From: Eustoma russellianum
Taxonomy: Eukaryota > Streptophyta > Magnoliopsida > Gentianales > Gentianaceae
DNA: 64,000 bases
Assembly: GCA_036186865.1 (NCBI GenBank)
Contig: AP025067.1
Location: forward strand, 22,615,262-22,679,261
Direction: 5' to 3'
Part shown: positions 21,488 to 33,661 of the stretch, in pieces
Layout of the letters: every line of letters starts with the position of its first letter
Numbering within the stretch: the first letter of the stretch is position 1
Notes under the pieces: model-generated
The model's input: only the letters and a program-made list of their open reading frames with translations
Database searches by the model: none
Told to the model about the DNA's origin: nothing
Translations under genes and position numbers: made by a program

Positions 21488-24215
21488 TGTTGGACCGTGC
21501 ACCTGCAATAAACACCACTAGAGGGGGGTTGAATAGTGGTTAGCGGAAATTACACTACAACCCTTTGTTAAAATCCCCTTTGAAAAAAGAATCTGAGACC
21601 ACCTCAGATTCAGAACTCGTTTTTGAAAAATTCACAAATAATTGTACACAACTCCAAAAATTATGAAACTTTCCAGAATTGAACTTCAATGATTAACAAG
21701 ACTCTGTCCAAAAATCAGAAAAAAATAAGATCGTTGGCCCTTCAAACAAATAAAAAGATTCAGATGGTCAATCTGGACAGAATTGGACAGATTGTTGCTG
21801 TTTTTGCAAAACGTGTTTCTCTTTGATTACTCAACCAAAAAGGTTGATCTTTATATCAAAACACTCCTTAGGATGTGTAGATGAAGTTTTCAAAAGGCTC
21901 TGACCTTAAACAATTCTTGCAAAATACAGAATTTAAGCTTTCTCAAAACTGGTCAGATTGCAGAAAGATTGGAGCAGTTATCTTGCAAAGACTGAAAGAC
22001 TAACTTTCCCTTGCTCAAATCAAGTGATTCTTATTGAAAATGAAATATAACAGTATGAAGTATTACTCCACCAAAAATCACGAATTTTGAAAATGTTTAG
22101 CTATTTTTTTCAAATTGTGAAAAATTGTATGAAAACTGCAGTCAAAACGGGCAGAAAACAGAAATAAAGAAACAAGAGAAGAACACCGAAGATTTATCCT
22201 GGTTCGGTCAATGTGACCTACTCCAGTCCCAAGGAACACCTTTCATTGGATTTCACTATGAAATGAACACCTTACAACAAGAGCCAAGCTTGATCCTTGG
22301 GTTATACACCAACCCTACTCAAGACTTGGTTAATCACCTTCTAAGCAACACTTAGTTGCAACTCCTCTAACACCTATTGATGTAGCCTTATAAAGATGGC
22401 TAATCAATCTTACAAATGAAGCTCAAGAGACTTATAGCTCACCACAGTACAACAAGAACACCTTTGCTACAATGAATAAAACAATAACAACAAGAAGATG
22501 AAGATGAAAGCTAGACAATTCAACAAATGTTTGTGAGCTTCAAGTGTGTTTCATCTTCTTCACCATTGCCTCTATTTAAAGTGTGATTTGAGCTTTGAAG
22601 ATAAGAATGCACATGTGTCACCATCTTCATCATTAATTCCAAATGTCTTCTCATCATTGGTTGGCCTTGTACACTTGGCAAAATAAAACACAATGATTGG
22701 TCCACTTTGGCAACTCCATGTGGCCGAAAATTTCAACTAAAAATGACTTGGAATTATCTTTGAGAATGTGAAGATAAAAGGAAGGAATAATACTCCACTA
22801 TCCCCTCAACTTTTTGGCACAAGAATAGGCATGTGGACTTGAAGAATTCAAACAAAATTCAGTTTCAATATTCCATCAAGTAGCCGTTGGTCATCTTGCA
22901 TATTTTCAAAAATGAACTTTGATTTTCCTTATTAAAAATAAGAAAGGATAATACCACCAAATTATCATCAACTCCAAGCACCATAATAGGGTATGTGAAG
23001 ACTCCATTTTGACCAAAAAAATCTGCTGAATTTAGCTTGTAGCCGTTGGCTACAAATTTGAAAAACTCAAAGTTGAAAATTTTGTCAACTAGCTCCTTTT
23101 TGGTTGGTCCACTTGTCTCCAACTCATAAAATGAATAATGTATCACCTCCAACTGTAAACTCACGTTTTGCAACATATATATAAGTGTAACAACTCAGAT
23201 TTTTGAAGAAGAAATAAATAGATAAACAATTGACAAGATTATGTCAACGTGTAACACCAAAATTCCCAATATTTCTTCTTATATGTCAAGAACATTTCCA
23301 CACTTTTGACACCTTTAATATCTCTGAATAATGATGATAAATAACCTCTTATAACATATATAAGAGGGTCTTCAAGAAAAAATAGAATGTGACATCTCAA
23401 ATCGTCACATATCCAGCTATAGTCAATAATATCATCGGTTGAGAGAATAAGACATAAGATCACCATATTATCTTCAAAATGACAATAACACAGCTCCAGA
23501 ATGAAGATAATAATATGCTCAAGAGATTCCTTGAGTAAAAATAGCATAAATACCCTTGGGGTAAAATGACCAAAATACCCCTAGTGTGATAAAACTTCAG
23601 AAATGCTCTCGATGGTCAAGAATAATCACAATTCCACCTTTGTCATGATAATCAAGATAATAATACACCCTTGAAATATTTTTCACCATATGATGTTCCT
23701 ACAAAACTCAAAATACCAATTTTGCCCTTTTTGGTAAGTTGTAGAAACTTCCAAGACACGTTAGTCACAAGACAATAATAATCACCAAAAACACATAATA
23801 ATCACATAATGAGCATGTGTAAATCATGTACAAATGAAAACAACCATTTTAACACATTTTAGAAAATTATTTTTAAAAACCCTAGACGTCGATCGATCGA
23901 AGTGCCTCAGCTTCAGAGATCGATGTCTCACAGAACCACATCGATCGATCGACGTGAGGGGATGACGTACGTCGATCGATCCACGTGAGAGATCGACGTC
24001 TTACTGTGAGTTTGGTTTATCTCAGTTCAACATGGATCGATCCACATGAGGGGCTGACGTAGGTCGATCGATCCATGTGTCTTTGAATGAGAGATCCACG
24101 TCATTTTTCTTCACTTTTTCAACCTTTAACCCCTTATATCACCATATGTGACATTTTTAAGTATTTACCACTTAAAATCATGACTTTAAAAATTATCCAA
24201 ACATAATTCTCAACA
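21488..24215 (-). repeat. S array LTR L1 (outer left; 3' LTR of unit A)
   Basis: It is 2,728 bp, and on the minus strand starts TGTTGAGAATTATG and ends GGTCCAACA. Hairpins include TTGTAGCC/GGCTACAA (23037-23055) and CCTCTTATA/TATAAGAGG (23345-23367); the latter holds a TATA-like core. Diagnostic bases (CAGTCCCAAGG, TATGAAATG, AGAGCC, TCATTGGTTGGCC on plus) are shared with L6 and not with L2-L5. Confidence 0.95.
23885..24102 (-). promoter_or_regulatory. CGATCGAT/ACGT motif cluster in L1 (U3 side)
   Basis: Within 218 bp there are repeated self-complementary CGATCGAT-type cores, several GACGT/ACGTC motifs and one CACGTG (G-box core, near 23992). It lies about 110-330 bp inside the LTR start, i.e. 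in U3 upstream of any transcription start. An enhancer role is inferred. Confidence 0.6.
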
Positions 24216-24480
24216 TTCTCCCCCTTTTGGATGATTTTCAAAATAACCTAACATGATTTTAATGTCACAACTTATAACCAAAAGTTTAACCAAATGTTTT
24301 CAAACTTTTAAATAGTATGTTGCTCCCCCTCAACTCATACTCTCCCCCTTAACCTATGCTCCAAAACTTATACCATTAAACTTAGCATATGATTCATCAT
24401 GACTTACCAACTAAAATCATGTTCTTATTCTATCTCCCCCTTAATTTTGTAAATAATGCAAAAGATAAAACTATGCAATG
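24216..24480 (-). other. Unit A polypurine-rich 3' region
   Basis: No open frame. The tract AAAAGGGGGAGA (24217-24228) abuts L1. Further purine tracts lie near 24322-24331, 24341-24350 and 24433-24442. Confidence 0.8.
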
Positions 24481-24509
24481 TTATCGTAAGTCATCATTCC
24501 TAATTTGGC

Positions 24510-26005
24510 TCATAGGTTTTCAAAAGTGGCTTGATTAAGGGGTTTGGTAAAGATGTCAGCGATTTGGTGATCAGTTCTTATATGGTTTATCACTATATCC
24601 ACATTTTGAACATGATCGCGAAGAAAGTGGTATCGCACCTCAATGTGTTTGGCCTTAGAATGAAGCACCGGATTCCGTGAAAGATTGATTGCACTTGTGC
24701 TATTGCAGAAAATTGGAATCTTTTTCATTTTAATGCCAAAATCACTAAGTTGCTGTTTAAGCCAACGTATTTGGGTAGTACATAAACTCAAAGCAATATA
24801 CTCGGCTTCAGTGGTAGAAAGAGCTACACTAGCTTGCTTTTTAGAAAACCAAGATATCAAGTTGGTTCCTATGAATTGACAAGTACCGCTAGTGGACTTT
24901 CTATCTAACTTGCAAACACCATAATCAACATCACTATATGCGTGTAATTCTAACTTAGCGTTTCTATCATACCACAGTCCTATGTGAGGTGTATGCTTAA
25001 GATATCTAAAGATCTTTTTCACTGCATTGTAATGTGATACCTTAGGACAAGATTCAAACCTAGCACACATACACACACTAAACATAATATCAGGTCTTGA
25101 TGCAGTTAAGTATAACAATGAGCCAATCCTAGACCTATAAAGTGTGTCATCAAAAAGTTTACGATTTTCATCCTTATCAAGTTTGGTACTAACACTCATA
25201 GGGGTAGTTGTAGATTTCAACTCTTCAAAGCCAAACTTCTTAATCATATAATTGACATACTTAAGTTGGCTAATGTGAATTTCTTAAGGGGTTTGTTTGA
25301 TTTGAAGTCCTAAGAAATAATTCAACTCTCCTACCATAGACATTTCAAACTCTAACTTCATACATTCTTCGAACTCTTTTACTAAAGTAGGGTTGGTTGA
25401 ACCAAAGATTATATCATCTAAGTATATTTGAACTATTAACAAATCATTACCTTTTCTTCTTAGGAATAATGTGTTGTCGATGGTCCCCTTTTGATAATTA
25501 TTTGCAATAAGAAAGTTTGCAAATCTATCATACCAAGCTCTTGGAGCTTGTTTCAAACCATATAAAGTTTTCTTAAGCTTATAAACATGGTTAGGATTAT
25601 TTGGATCTTCGAATCCAGGGGGTTGTTTGACAAACACCTCTTCTTGGATGTATCTATTCAAGAACGCACTCTTGACATCCATTTGGAAGAGCTTAATATT
25701 GCTTAGACTTGCAACGGGTGCAAAGGTTTCTTCATAATCTATTCCTTCTTGTTGATTATAACCTTGTGCGACTAGTCTAGCCTTATTCCTTGTAATATTT
25801 CCTTGTTCATCCATTTTATTCCTAAAGACCCATTTAGTTCATATGATAGACTTGTCTTCAGGTTTAGGTACTAAGTCCCACACGTTGTTCCTTGTGAATT
25901 GATTTAATTCCTTATGCATAGCATCTATCCATGACATGTCACCTAAGGCTTCCTTTACGTTCTTAGGTTCTAATTGTGAGATTAAGCTATGTCCTTCAAG
26001 TTGAC
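24510..26005 (-). pseudogene. Unit A pol: reverse transcriptase and RNase H (only RT core in the array)
   Basis: Reading runs from 25814: ARLVAQGYNQQEGIDYEETF, QMDVKSAFLN, LYGLKQAPRAWYDRF, then YLDD as the catalytic box, LNYFLGLQ, one in-frame TAA near 25285, and RNase H from 25247 to 24510 (YGVCKLDRKSTSG, STTEAEYIAL, KHIEVRYHFL, IADIFTKPL). A 36-bp deletion between GCAA repeats removes 12 residues after FAPVA near 25712. Upstream (26005-25815) the linker before RT is in other frames, with a TGA at 25839-25841 shared by all five units. This is the only unit retaining the RT palm. Confidence 0.9.
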
Positions 26006-27677
26006 TTATATTTCTACATGTTCTAACCCAACACTTGGATCCCCAATGATTAGTTCTCTAGGGTGCCACCAATTCCTAGATTGATTAGGTTCACCCTCAT
26101 CTTGTTCAAATGTTTCATTAGTATGAACATTGTCATATGTAATAGGATCATTAGTTACATTATCTTCCAATTGCAAAGTTTCTTCATTTATTTCATCTAA
26201 GGGTTCATGCATGTCTTGTTCAGGGGAAGTTGGTTCTAGATGATCAAGTACAGGCTCAAGTAATATATCATCATCAAACATGTTTTCAATATTTGTTTCT
26301 TGTTTATGTTTGATGTTTATCACTAACTTCAAAGCATGCATTTTCATTGAATTTCACATGTATGGATTCAATTATCTTTCTAGATGCAGGATTATAACAC
26401 CTATATGCTCTTGAGTTAGTAGAATAACCAACAAATATGCATTCAATAGACTTTTGTTCAAACTTATCTAGATTATCCTTAGTGTTTAGCACAAAACATT
26501 TACATCCAAATACTTTAAGATAATCTATTTTAGGTTGTCTATTGTTTAGCAATTCATAAGGCATTTTATTTAATTTTTTCTAATAGTAAGCCTATTTATA
26601 ATATAGCATGCACAATTAACAGCTTCAGCCCATAAATATTTAGATAATTTATTTTCACACAGCATTTTCCTAGCAACTTCTTGAATTGTTCTATTTTTAT
26701 GTTCAACAACTCCATTGAGTTGTGGTATTCTAGGTGGTGAGAATTCATGTTTTATTACATGTAGTTCACAAAACATGATTACGTTTTTATTTTTAAATTC
26801 TCCACCTCTATCACTTTTAATTTTTTTAACATTTTCTTCATAAATGTTTTCAAGTTGCTTAATAAAGGTTTCGATTACTAATGGAGCATCGTCTTTGTGT
26901 GTTAAGAACAATGTCCATATGTAGCGTGAGTAATCATCTACTATGACACACACATAGTAGTGTCCACCTAGACTTCTTGTCCTACTTGGACCAAATAAGT
27001 CTAAGTGAAGCAATTCTAGTACATGACTAGTACTCACTTCATGTTTCGGTTTTAAAGTTTCTTTAATGTGTTTTCCCTTAATACACGTTTCACACATTTG
27101 AAAATTATCTAAGTCTAACTTAGGCATTCCTCTAGTTAAATTCTTCTTAGACAATATCTTAATAGTTGAAATTCCTATATGTCCTAATCTTCTATGCCAT
27201 AAATTTACATCTAAGTCATGTGATATTAGACACTTAACCTTAGCATCTAACATGTTATCTAAAGTAAGAGTATAAATATTTCCATCTCTATTTCCTTTTA
27301 AAACCGTTTCTCCTTTTTTATTTATTCTATCACAAGAATTGGGAAGAAAAAGAGACATTGTAACCACAATCTATAAGTTATGAAATACTAAGTAAATTAT
27401 AAGAGAGATTGCCTACTAACAACACATTTCGTATTTGAAATGTGTTAGGATCTCCAATTGTTCCTTTTCCAACAACTTGTCCTTTGTTGTTGTCACCGAA
27501 TGTCACCTTTCCACCATTTTTTATATGTTCCAATTCGATGAATAGTTTGGGGTTCTCCGTCATATGCCTCGAACATCCACCATCTAAAAACCATTTGGTT
27601 TTCAGATTCTTTGACTTTGCCTCCTTCTTGCATTCTTTGTGTTTTTCCTACAATGGAGACAAAGTTTTAGGTACCCT
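26006..27677 (-). pseudogene. Unit A pol: protease and integrase, broken
   Basis: Protease reads WFLDGGCSRH near 27590; the Ser of the D-S-G active site, present in units B-E, is Gly here. A stop replaces Gln near 27378, and an extra A near 27350 shifts the frame. Integrase (27367-26570) keeps WHRRLGH, CETCIKGKH, the DLFGP and SDRGGEF acids and the catalytic Glu, though VVERKNR has become VVEHKNR. A one-base loss near 26575 and an extra base near 26310 break the C-terminal part. Confidence 0.87.
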
Positions 27678-29716
27678 TTATTTGGGTCCTTGAATGTTAG
27701 GGGCATTATTCTTGTTTAGATAACCCTTAGGTATCCAAACTTGAACATACCTTTTAAGAACATTTTTAGCATGGTTAAAATAAGAAGGATAAGCATAAAG
27801 ATGATTATTCCACATAAGTGAAGATGCATTGTTATACATGTTGTGCCATGGTTGATAATCATTATAGGATGGCCGAGATTTATGATGTGTATAAGGCATG
27901 TGAATTTGTTTCTTATATGGCGCTATATAAGTGTGTTTATAGGCATTTCTATAAGACTTATAAGAGTGTTGCCTATACTTAGGTTCATAATAAGTTGTAT
28001 GCATTTTAATCTGTCTAGTTGCATTTTTATACATGTAGGCATAATTTCTAGGTTGTCTAGATGCAAAGTTTGGCCTAGATGTATGTTTATGCGTGTGTGC
28101 TTTTATGAGTGTATGTTGCATTTTTGCCTTGATATTAGTAGAAGAAGGTGTAGAAGAAGATGTAGCAGGCAAAGTTGATTTTATTGCATTATATGGCAAT
28201 TTTGTACTAGATGAAACAAACTTAGTCTTTTTATTCACTTTTTCATTTTCTTCTTTATAGCCTAAGCCGGTTTTATCATTACCATACTTTTGTGATGAGA
28301 TGAGTGTGTCTAACATGTTTGTACCGGATTTAAATTTCTCTAACATTTTTTCTAAGTTAAGTTTAGACGACATAAGTTGTATTATTTCATGTTCACAACT
28401 TTCTAACTTAGACTTTAACATATTATTTTCCATTTGTAACTTTTGTTCATCTTTTCTATATGATTCAATTTTATTCTCTAAAGAATCAAGAGTATTAGTA
28501 GACTCTTGTTTAAGAGATTCTAGCTGATCGGAAAATTCCAAGTTGTACGTCCTCAACTTGTCATTTTCTTCAACTAGTTTCTTCTTTTCTTTCGAGAGCC
28601 TCTTACAATGAGCATGCATTCTTAAGAATTCTTCATACATTTCATCAAATGTCATGTCACTATCAGAATCACTATCAGAAGAAGAACATACCTTGTTGGA
28701 TACGAAGCAGACTTGAGCTTCCTCAGTTTCAGATTCTGAGTCGGATGAGTCGCTCCATGTGCTCACCTTCATTGCTCGTTTCCCTTTCTTTGCCTTAGAC
28801 TCATTTGTCTTTGTCGTTTGTGCCTCCTTGTCCTTGGCTTGTTTATTATTGTTGTTATTATTATTTTTCTTTGTGGGACAATCGTATGAAATATGTCCTT
28901 TTTGACAGCATTCATAACACTTTAATTCTTTGTTATACCATTTATTTGTGTTATTTTTCCTAGGTTGAGAAGAAGAAGAAGAAGAATTACATTGTCTATT
29001 CCTATTTGGACGTTTGAAAAACTTTCTAAGTTTTCTGGCTATCAATATCAAGTCATCGTCTAATTCAGTATCACTATTACTATCATCGTTACTAGCATGT
29101 GTTTCGGTTGTTTTGAAAGCTATTGACTTACCGGATAACTTAGACGATTTAGACTTTCGCTGGTTTAATTTAACCTCATAGACTTTAAGAGACCCGATCA
29201 ATTCATCCATCTTGGTGATTGACTTTGTCTCCTCGATTGCAGTCACCTTTGGATCCCATTCAGCAGGAAGGCTTCGTAGCACCTTTTGAAAGTCTCTAAT
29301 TCAGTCATAAGCATGTTTATTTTTGACTCTTTAGCGCCACTAGTAACTTCATGCTTTAATACAAGTGATTTCCACATGTCGTGTGCGCTTGTGCAATTTG
29401 ACACATATCCTGCTTCAGAAGTTGTAAGTCCATTCAAAAGTAATTGCATAGCTTTAGCATTCATGGACATTTTCTTTTTATCATCCGATGACCATTCACT
29501 TTTATATTTTTCAACCTCTTGAGTGACTCCACAAACTTGTACAACTTTCATTGGAATGTACGGCTCATCTTCAACTATAGACCATAAATCGATGTCTATA
29601 GCCATTAAGAATAGCCTCATTCTTAGTTTCCAATGAACAAAATTATTGCCATCAAAAAGAGGAGGGCGTTGTGTAGACATACCTTCTAACTCACCTTTGT
29701 GAGAAACAATAGCCAT
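27678..29716 (-). pseudogene. Unit A gag with internal deletion
   Basis: The start codon is at 29716 (MAIVSHKGEL), followed by the PPLFDGNNFVHWKLRM block. A 106-bp deletion relative to unit B, between two TTTTGAA copies (near 29285), shifts the frame. The rest reads in 29282-27678: zinc knuckle CYECCQKGHISYDC, Asn-rich run, Ser/Asp repeats, coiled coil and basic Tyr/His-rich tail. Confidence 0.9.
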
Positions 29717-29824
29717 TATATATACCTTGGATTTGAGACAAGCAGTATATAATGAATTGTTGTTTCTTGGCCTTGTATTGTTCGTACAGTGTTGAATCTT
29801 GCTTCTTTTGAGTGGTGTTGGTCT

Positions 29825-29837
29825 GGCTCTGATACCA
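29825..29837 (-). other. Primer-binding site of unit A
   Basis: TGGTATCAGAGCC on the minus strand, 2 bp from the LTR end, complementary to initiator Met tRNA. Confidence 0.93.
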
Positions 29838-29839
29838 AA

Positions 29840-32576
29840 TGTTGGACCGTGCACCTGCAATAAACACCACTAGAGGGGAGTGAATAGTGGATAGCGGAAA
29901 TTACACTACAACCCTTTGTTAAAATCCCCTTTGAAAACAGAATCTAAGACCACCTCAGATTCAGAACTCGTTTTTGAAAAATTCACAAATAATTGTACAC
30001 AACTCCAAAAATTATGAAAATTGCAGAATTGAACTTCAATGATTTAACAAGACTCTGTCCAAAAATCAGACAAAAATAAGATCGTTTGACCCTTCAAACA
30101 AATAAAAAGATTCAGATGGTCAATCTGGACAGAAATGGACAGCATGTTGCTGATTTTGCAAAAACGTGTTTCTCTTTGAATACTCAACCAAAAAGGTTGA
30201 TCTTTATATCAAAACACTCCTAAGGATGTGTAGATGAAGTTTCCAAAAGGCCCTGGCCTTAAACAATTCTTGCAAAATACAGAATTTAAGTTTTCTCAAA
30301 ACTAGTCAGATTGCAGCCCGATTGGAGCAGTTATCTTACAAAGACTGAAAGTCTAACTTTTCCTTGTTCAAATCAAGTGATTCTTGTTGTAAATGAAAGC
30401 TAACAGTCTGAAGTATAACTCCACCAAAAATCACGAATTTTGAAAATGTTTAGCTATTTTTTCAAATTGTGAGAAGTTGTGTGAAAATGCAGTCAAAACG
30501 GGCAGAAAACAGAAATAAAGAAACAAGAGAAGAACACCGAAGATTTATCCTGGTTCAGTCAATGTGACCTACTCCAGTCTCAAGAAACACCTTTTCTTGG
30601 ATTTCATTATCAAATGAACACCTTACAACAAGATCCAAGCTTGATCCTTGGGTTATACACCAACCCTACTCAAGACTTGGTTAATCACCTTCTAAGCAAC
30701 ACTTAGTTGCAACTCCTCTAACACCTATTGATGTAGCCTTATAAAGATGGCTAATCAATCTTGCAAATGAAGCTTAAGAGGCTGGTAGCTCACCACAATA
30801 CAACAAGAACACCTTTGCTACAATGAATAAAACAATAACAACAAGAAGATGAAGATGAAAGCTAGACAATTCAACAAATGCTTGTAAACTTGAAGTGTGT
30901 TTCATCTTCTTCACCATTGCCTCTATTTATAGTGTGATTTGAGCCTTGAAGATAAGAATGCACATGTGTCACCATCTTCATCATCAATTGCAAATGTCTT
31001 CTCATCCTTGGTTGTCCTTGTACACTTGGCAAAATAAAACACAATGATTGGTCCACTTTGGCAACTCCATGTGGCCGAAAAATTTCAACTAAAAATGACT
31101 TGGAATTATCTTTGAGAATGTGAAGATAAAAGCAAGGGATAATACTCCACTATCCCCTTAACTTCTTGGCACAAGAATAGGCACGTGGGCTTGAAGAATT
31201 CAAACAAAATTCAGCTTCAACATTCCATCAAGTAGCTGTTGGTCATCTTGCATATTCTCAAAAATGAACTTTGATTTTCCTTATTAAAAATAAGAAAGGA
31301 TAATACCACCAAATTATCGTCAACTCCAAGCACCATAATAGGGCATGTGAAGACTCCATTTTGACCAACAAATCTGCTGAATTTAGCTTGTAGTCGTTGG
31401 CTACAAATTTGAAAAACTCCAAGTTGGCAATTTTGCCAACTAGCTCCTTTTTTGTTGGTCCACTTGTCTCCAACTTATAAAATGAATAATGTATCACCTC
31501 CAACTGTAAACTCACGTTTTTCAACATATATATAAGTGTAGCAACTCAGATTTTTGAAGAAGAAATAAATAGATAAACAATTGACAAGATTATGTCAACG
31601 TGTAACACCAAAATTCCCAATATTTCTTCTTATATGTCAAGAACACTTCCACACCTTTGACACCTTTAATATCTCTGAATAATGATGATAAATATCCTCT
31701 TATAACATATATAAGAGGGTCTTCAAGAAAAAATAGAATGTGACATCTCAAATCGTCACATATCCAGCTATAATCAATAATATCATCGATTGAGAGAATA
31801 AGACATAAGATCACCATATTATCTTCAAAATGACAATAACACAGCTCCATAATGAAGATAATAATATGCTCAAGAGATTCCTTGAGTAAAAATAGCATAA
31901 ATACCCTTGGGGTAAAATGACCAAAATACCCCTGGTGTGATAAAACTTCAGAAATGCTCCCGGTGGTCAGAAATAATCACAATTCCACCTTTGTCATGAT
32001 AACCAAGATAATAATACACCCTTGAAATATTTTTCACCATATGATGTTCCTACAAAACTCAAAATACCAATTTTGCCCTTTTTGGTAAGTTGTAGAAACT
32101 TCCAAGACACGTTAGTCACAAGACAATAATAATCACCAAAAACACATAATAATCACATAATGAGCATGTGTAAATCATGTACAAATGTAAACAACCATTT
32201 TAACACATTTTAGAAAATTATTTCTAAAAACCCTAGACGTCGATCGATCGAAGTGCCTCAGCTTTAGAGATCGATGTCTCATAGAACCACATCGATCGAT
32301 CGACGTGAGGGGATGACGTACGTCGATCGATCCACGTGAGAGATCGACGTCTTACTGTGAGTTTGGTTCATCTCAGTTCAACATGGATCGATCCACATGA
32401 GGGGCTGACGTAGGTCGATCGATCCATGTGTCTTTGAATGAGAGATCCACGTCATTTTTCTTCACTTTTTCAACCTTTAACCCCTTATATCACCATATGT
32501 GACATTTTTAAGTATTCACCACTTAAAATCATGACCTTAAAAATTATCCAAACATATTTCTCAACATTCTCCCCTT
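29840..32576 (-). repeat. S array LTR L2 (shared by units A and B)
   Basis: 2,737 bp. It is 5' LTR to unit A and 3' LTR to unit B. It belongs to the inner LTR subtype (CAGTCTCAAGAAAC, AGATCCAAGC, TCCTTGGTTGTCC on plus), but differs from L3-L5 at many bases. The hairpin AGTTGGCAA/TTGCCAACT lies at 31422-31441. Confidence 0.94.
32236..32453 (-). promoter_or_regulatory. CGATCGAT/ACGT motif cluster in L2
   Basis: Same length and layout as in L1, with a few substitutions. Confidence 0.55.
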
Positions 32577-32850
32577 TTTGGATGATTTTCAAAATAACCT
32601 AACATGATTTTAATGTCACAACTTATAACCAAAAGTTTAACCAAATGTTTTCAAACTTTTAAATAGTATGTTGCTCCCCCTCAACTCATACTCTCCCCCT
32701 TAACCTATGCTCCAAAAATTATACCATTAAACTTAGCATATGATTCATCATGACTTACCAACTAAAATCATGTTCTTATTCTATCTCCCCCTTTATTTTG
32801 TAAATCATGCAAAAGATTAAACTATGCAATGGTATCGTTAGTCATCATTC
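32577..32850 (-). other. Unit B polypurine-rich 3' region
   Basis: The tract next to L2 is AAAAAGGGGAGA; unit A has AAAAGGGGGAGA. Three further tracts follow as in A. No open frame. Confidence 0.75.
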
Positions 32851-32860
32851 CTAATTTGGC

Positions 32861-33661
32861 TCATAGGTTTTCAAAAGTGGCTTGATTAAGGGGTTTGGTA
32901 AAGATGTCAGCGATTTGGTGATCAGTTCTTATATGGTTTATCACTATATCCTCATTTTGAACATGATCGCGAAGAAAGTGGTATCGCACCTCAATGTGTT
33001 TGGCCTTAGAATGAAGCACCGGATTCCGTGAAAGATTGATTGCACTTGTGCTATCGTAGAAAATTGGAATCTTTTTCATTTTAATGCCAAAATCACTAAG
33101 TTGCTGTTTAAGCCGACGTATTTGGGTAGTACATAAACTCAAAGCAATATACTCGGCTTCAGTGGTAGAAAGAGCTACACTAGCTTGCTTTCTTAAGCTT
33201 ATAAATATGTTTAGGATTATTTGGATCTTCGAATCCAGGGAGTTGTTTGACAAACACCTCTTCTTGGATGTATCCATTCAAGAACGCACTCTTGACATCC
33301 ATTTGGAAGAGCTTAATATTGCTTAGACTTGCAATCGCAAGTAACAATCTAATTGCTTCTAGTCGTGCAACGGGTGCAAAGGTTTCTTCATAATCTATTC
33401 CTTCTTGTTGATTATAACCTTGTGCGACTAGTCTAGCCTTATTCCTTGTAATATTTCCTTGTTCATCCATTTTATTACTAAAGACCCATTTAGTTCATAT
33501 GATAGACTTGTATTCAGGTTTAGGTACTAAGTCCCACACGTTGTTCCTTGTGAATTGATTTAATTCCTCATGCATAGTATCTATCCATGACATGTCACCT
33601 AAGGCTTCCTTTACGTTCTTAGGTTCTAATTGTGAGAATAAGCTATGTCCTTCAAGTTGAC
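32861..33661 (-). pseudogene. Unit B pol: RT with 731-bp core deletion, and RNase H remnant
   Basis: RT N-terminal part reads 33470-33180 (EGIDYEETFAPVARLEAIRL, QMDVKSAFLNG, ending YKLKKAS). At 33191/33192 the sequence jumps directly into RNase H (ASVALSTTEAEYIAL, read from 33277 in another frame), so the palm with its catalytic box and the start of RNase H are gone. In unit A the missing stretch is 24841-25571, and the breakpoints share a short T run. The TGA at 33495-33497 is shared with the other units. Left of about 33276 this unit differs from C, D and E. Confidence 0.92.

Noticed and set aside
23239..23547. Minus-strand 102-codon frame present in all S LTRs
   Set aside because: It lies wholly in the LTR and is conserved only as part of it; no family match and no start context. 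Not treated as a gene.
23885..24102. CRISPR-like or satellite repeat in the CGATCGAT zone
   Set aside because: Spacing is irregular, motifs are short and palindromic, and the zone is part of an LTR in a plant genome.
27843..28178. Plus-strand 111-codon open frames opposite gag, repeated in every S unit (also near 35497, 43250, 51003 and 58756)
   Set aside because: They lie antisense to the well-conserved His/Tyr-rich gag tail and mirror its codons; there is no independent protein signature. They recur only because the unit is repeated.
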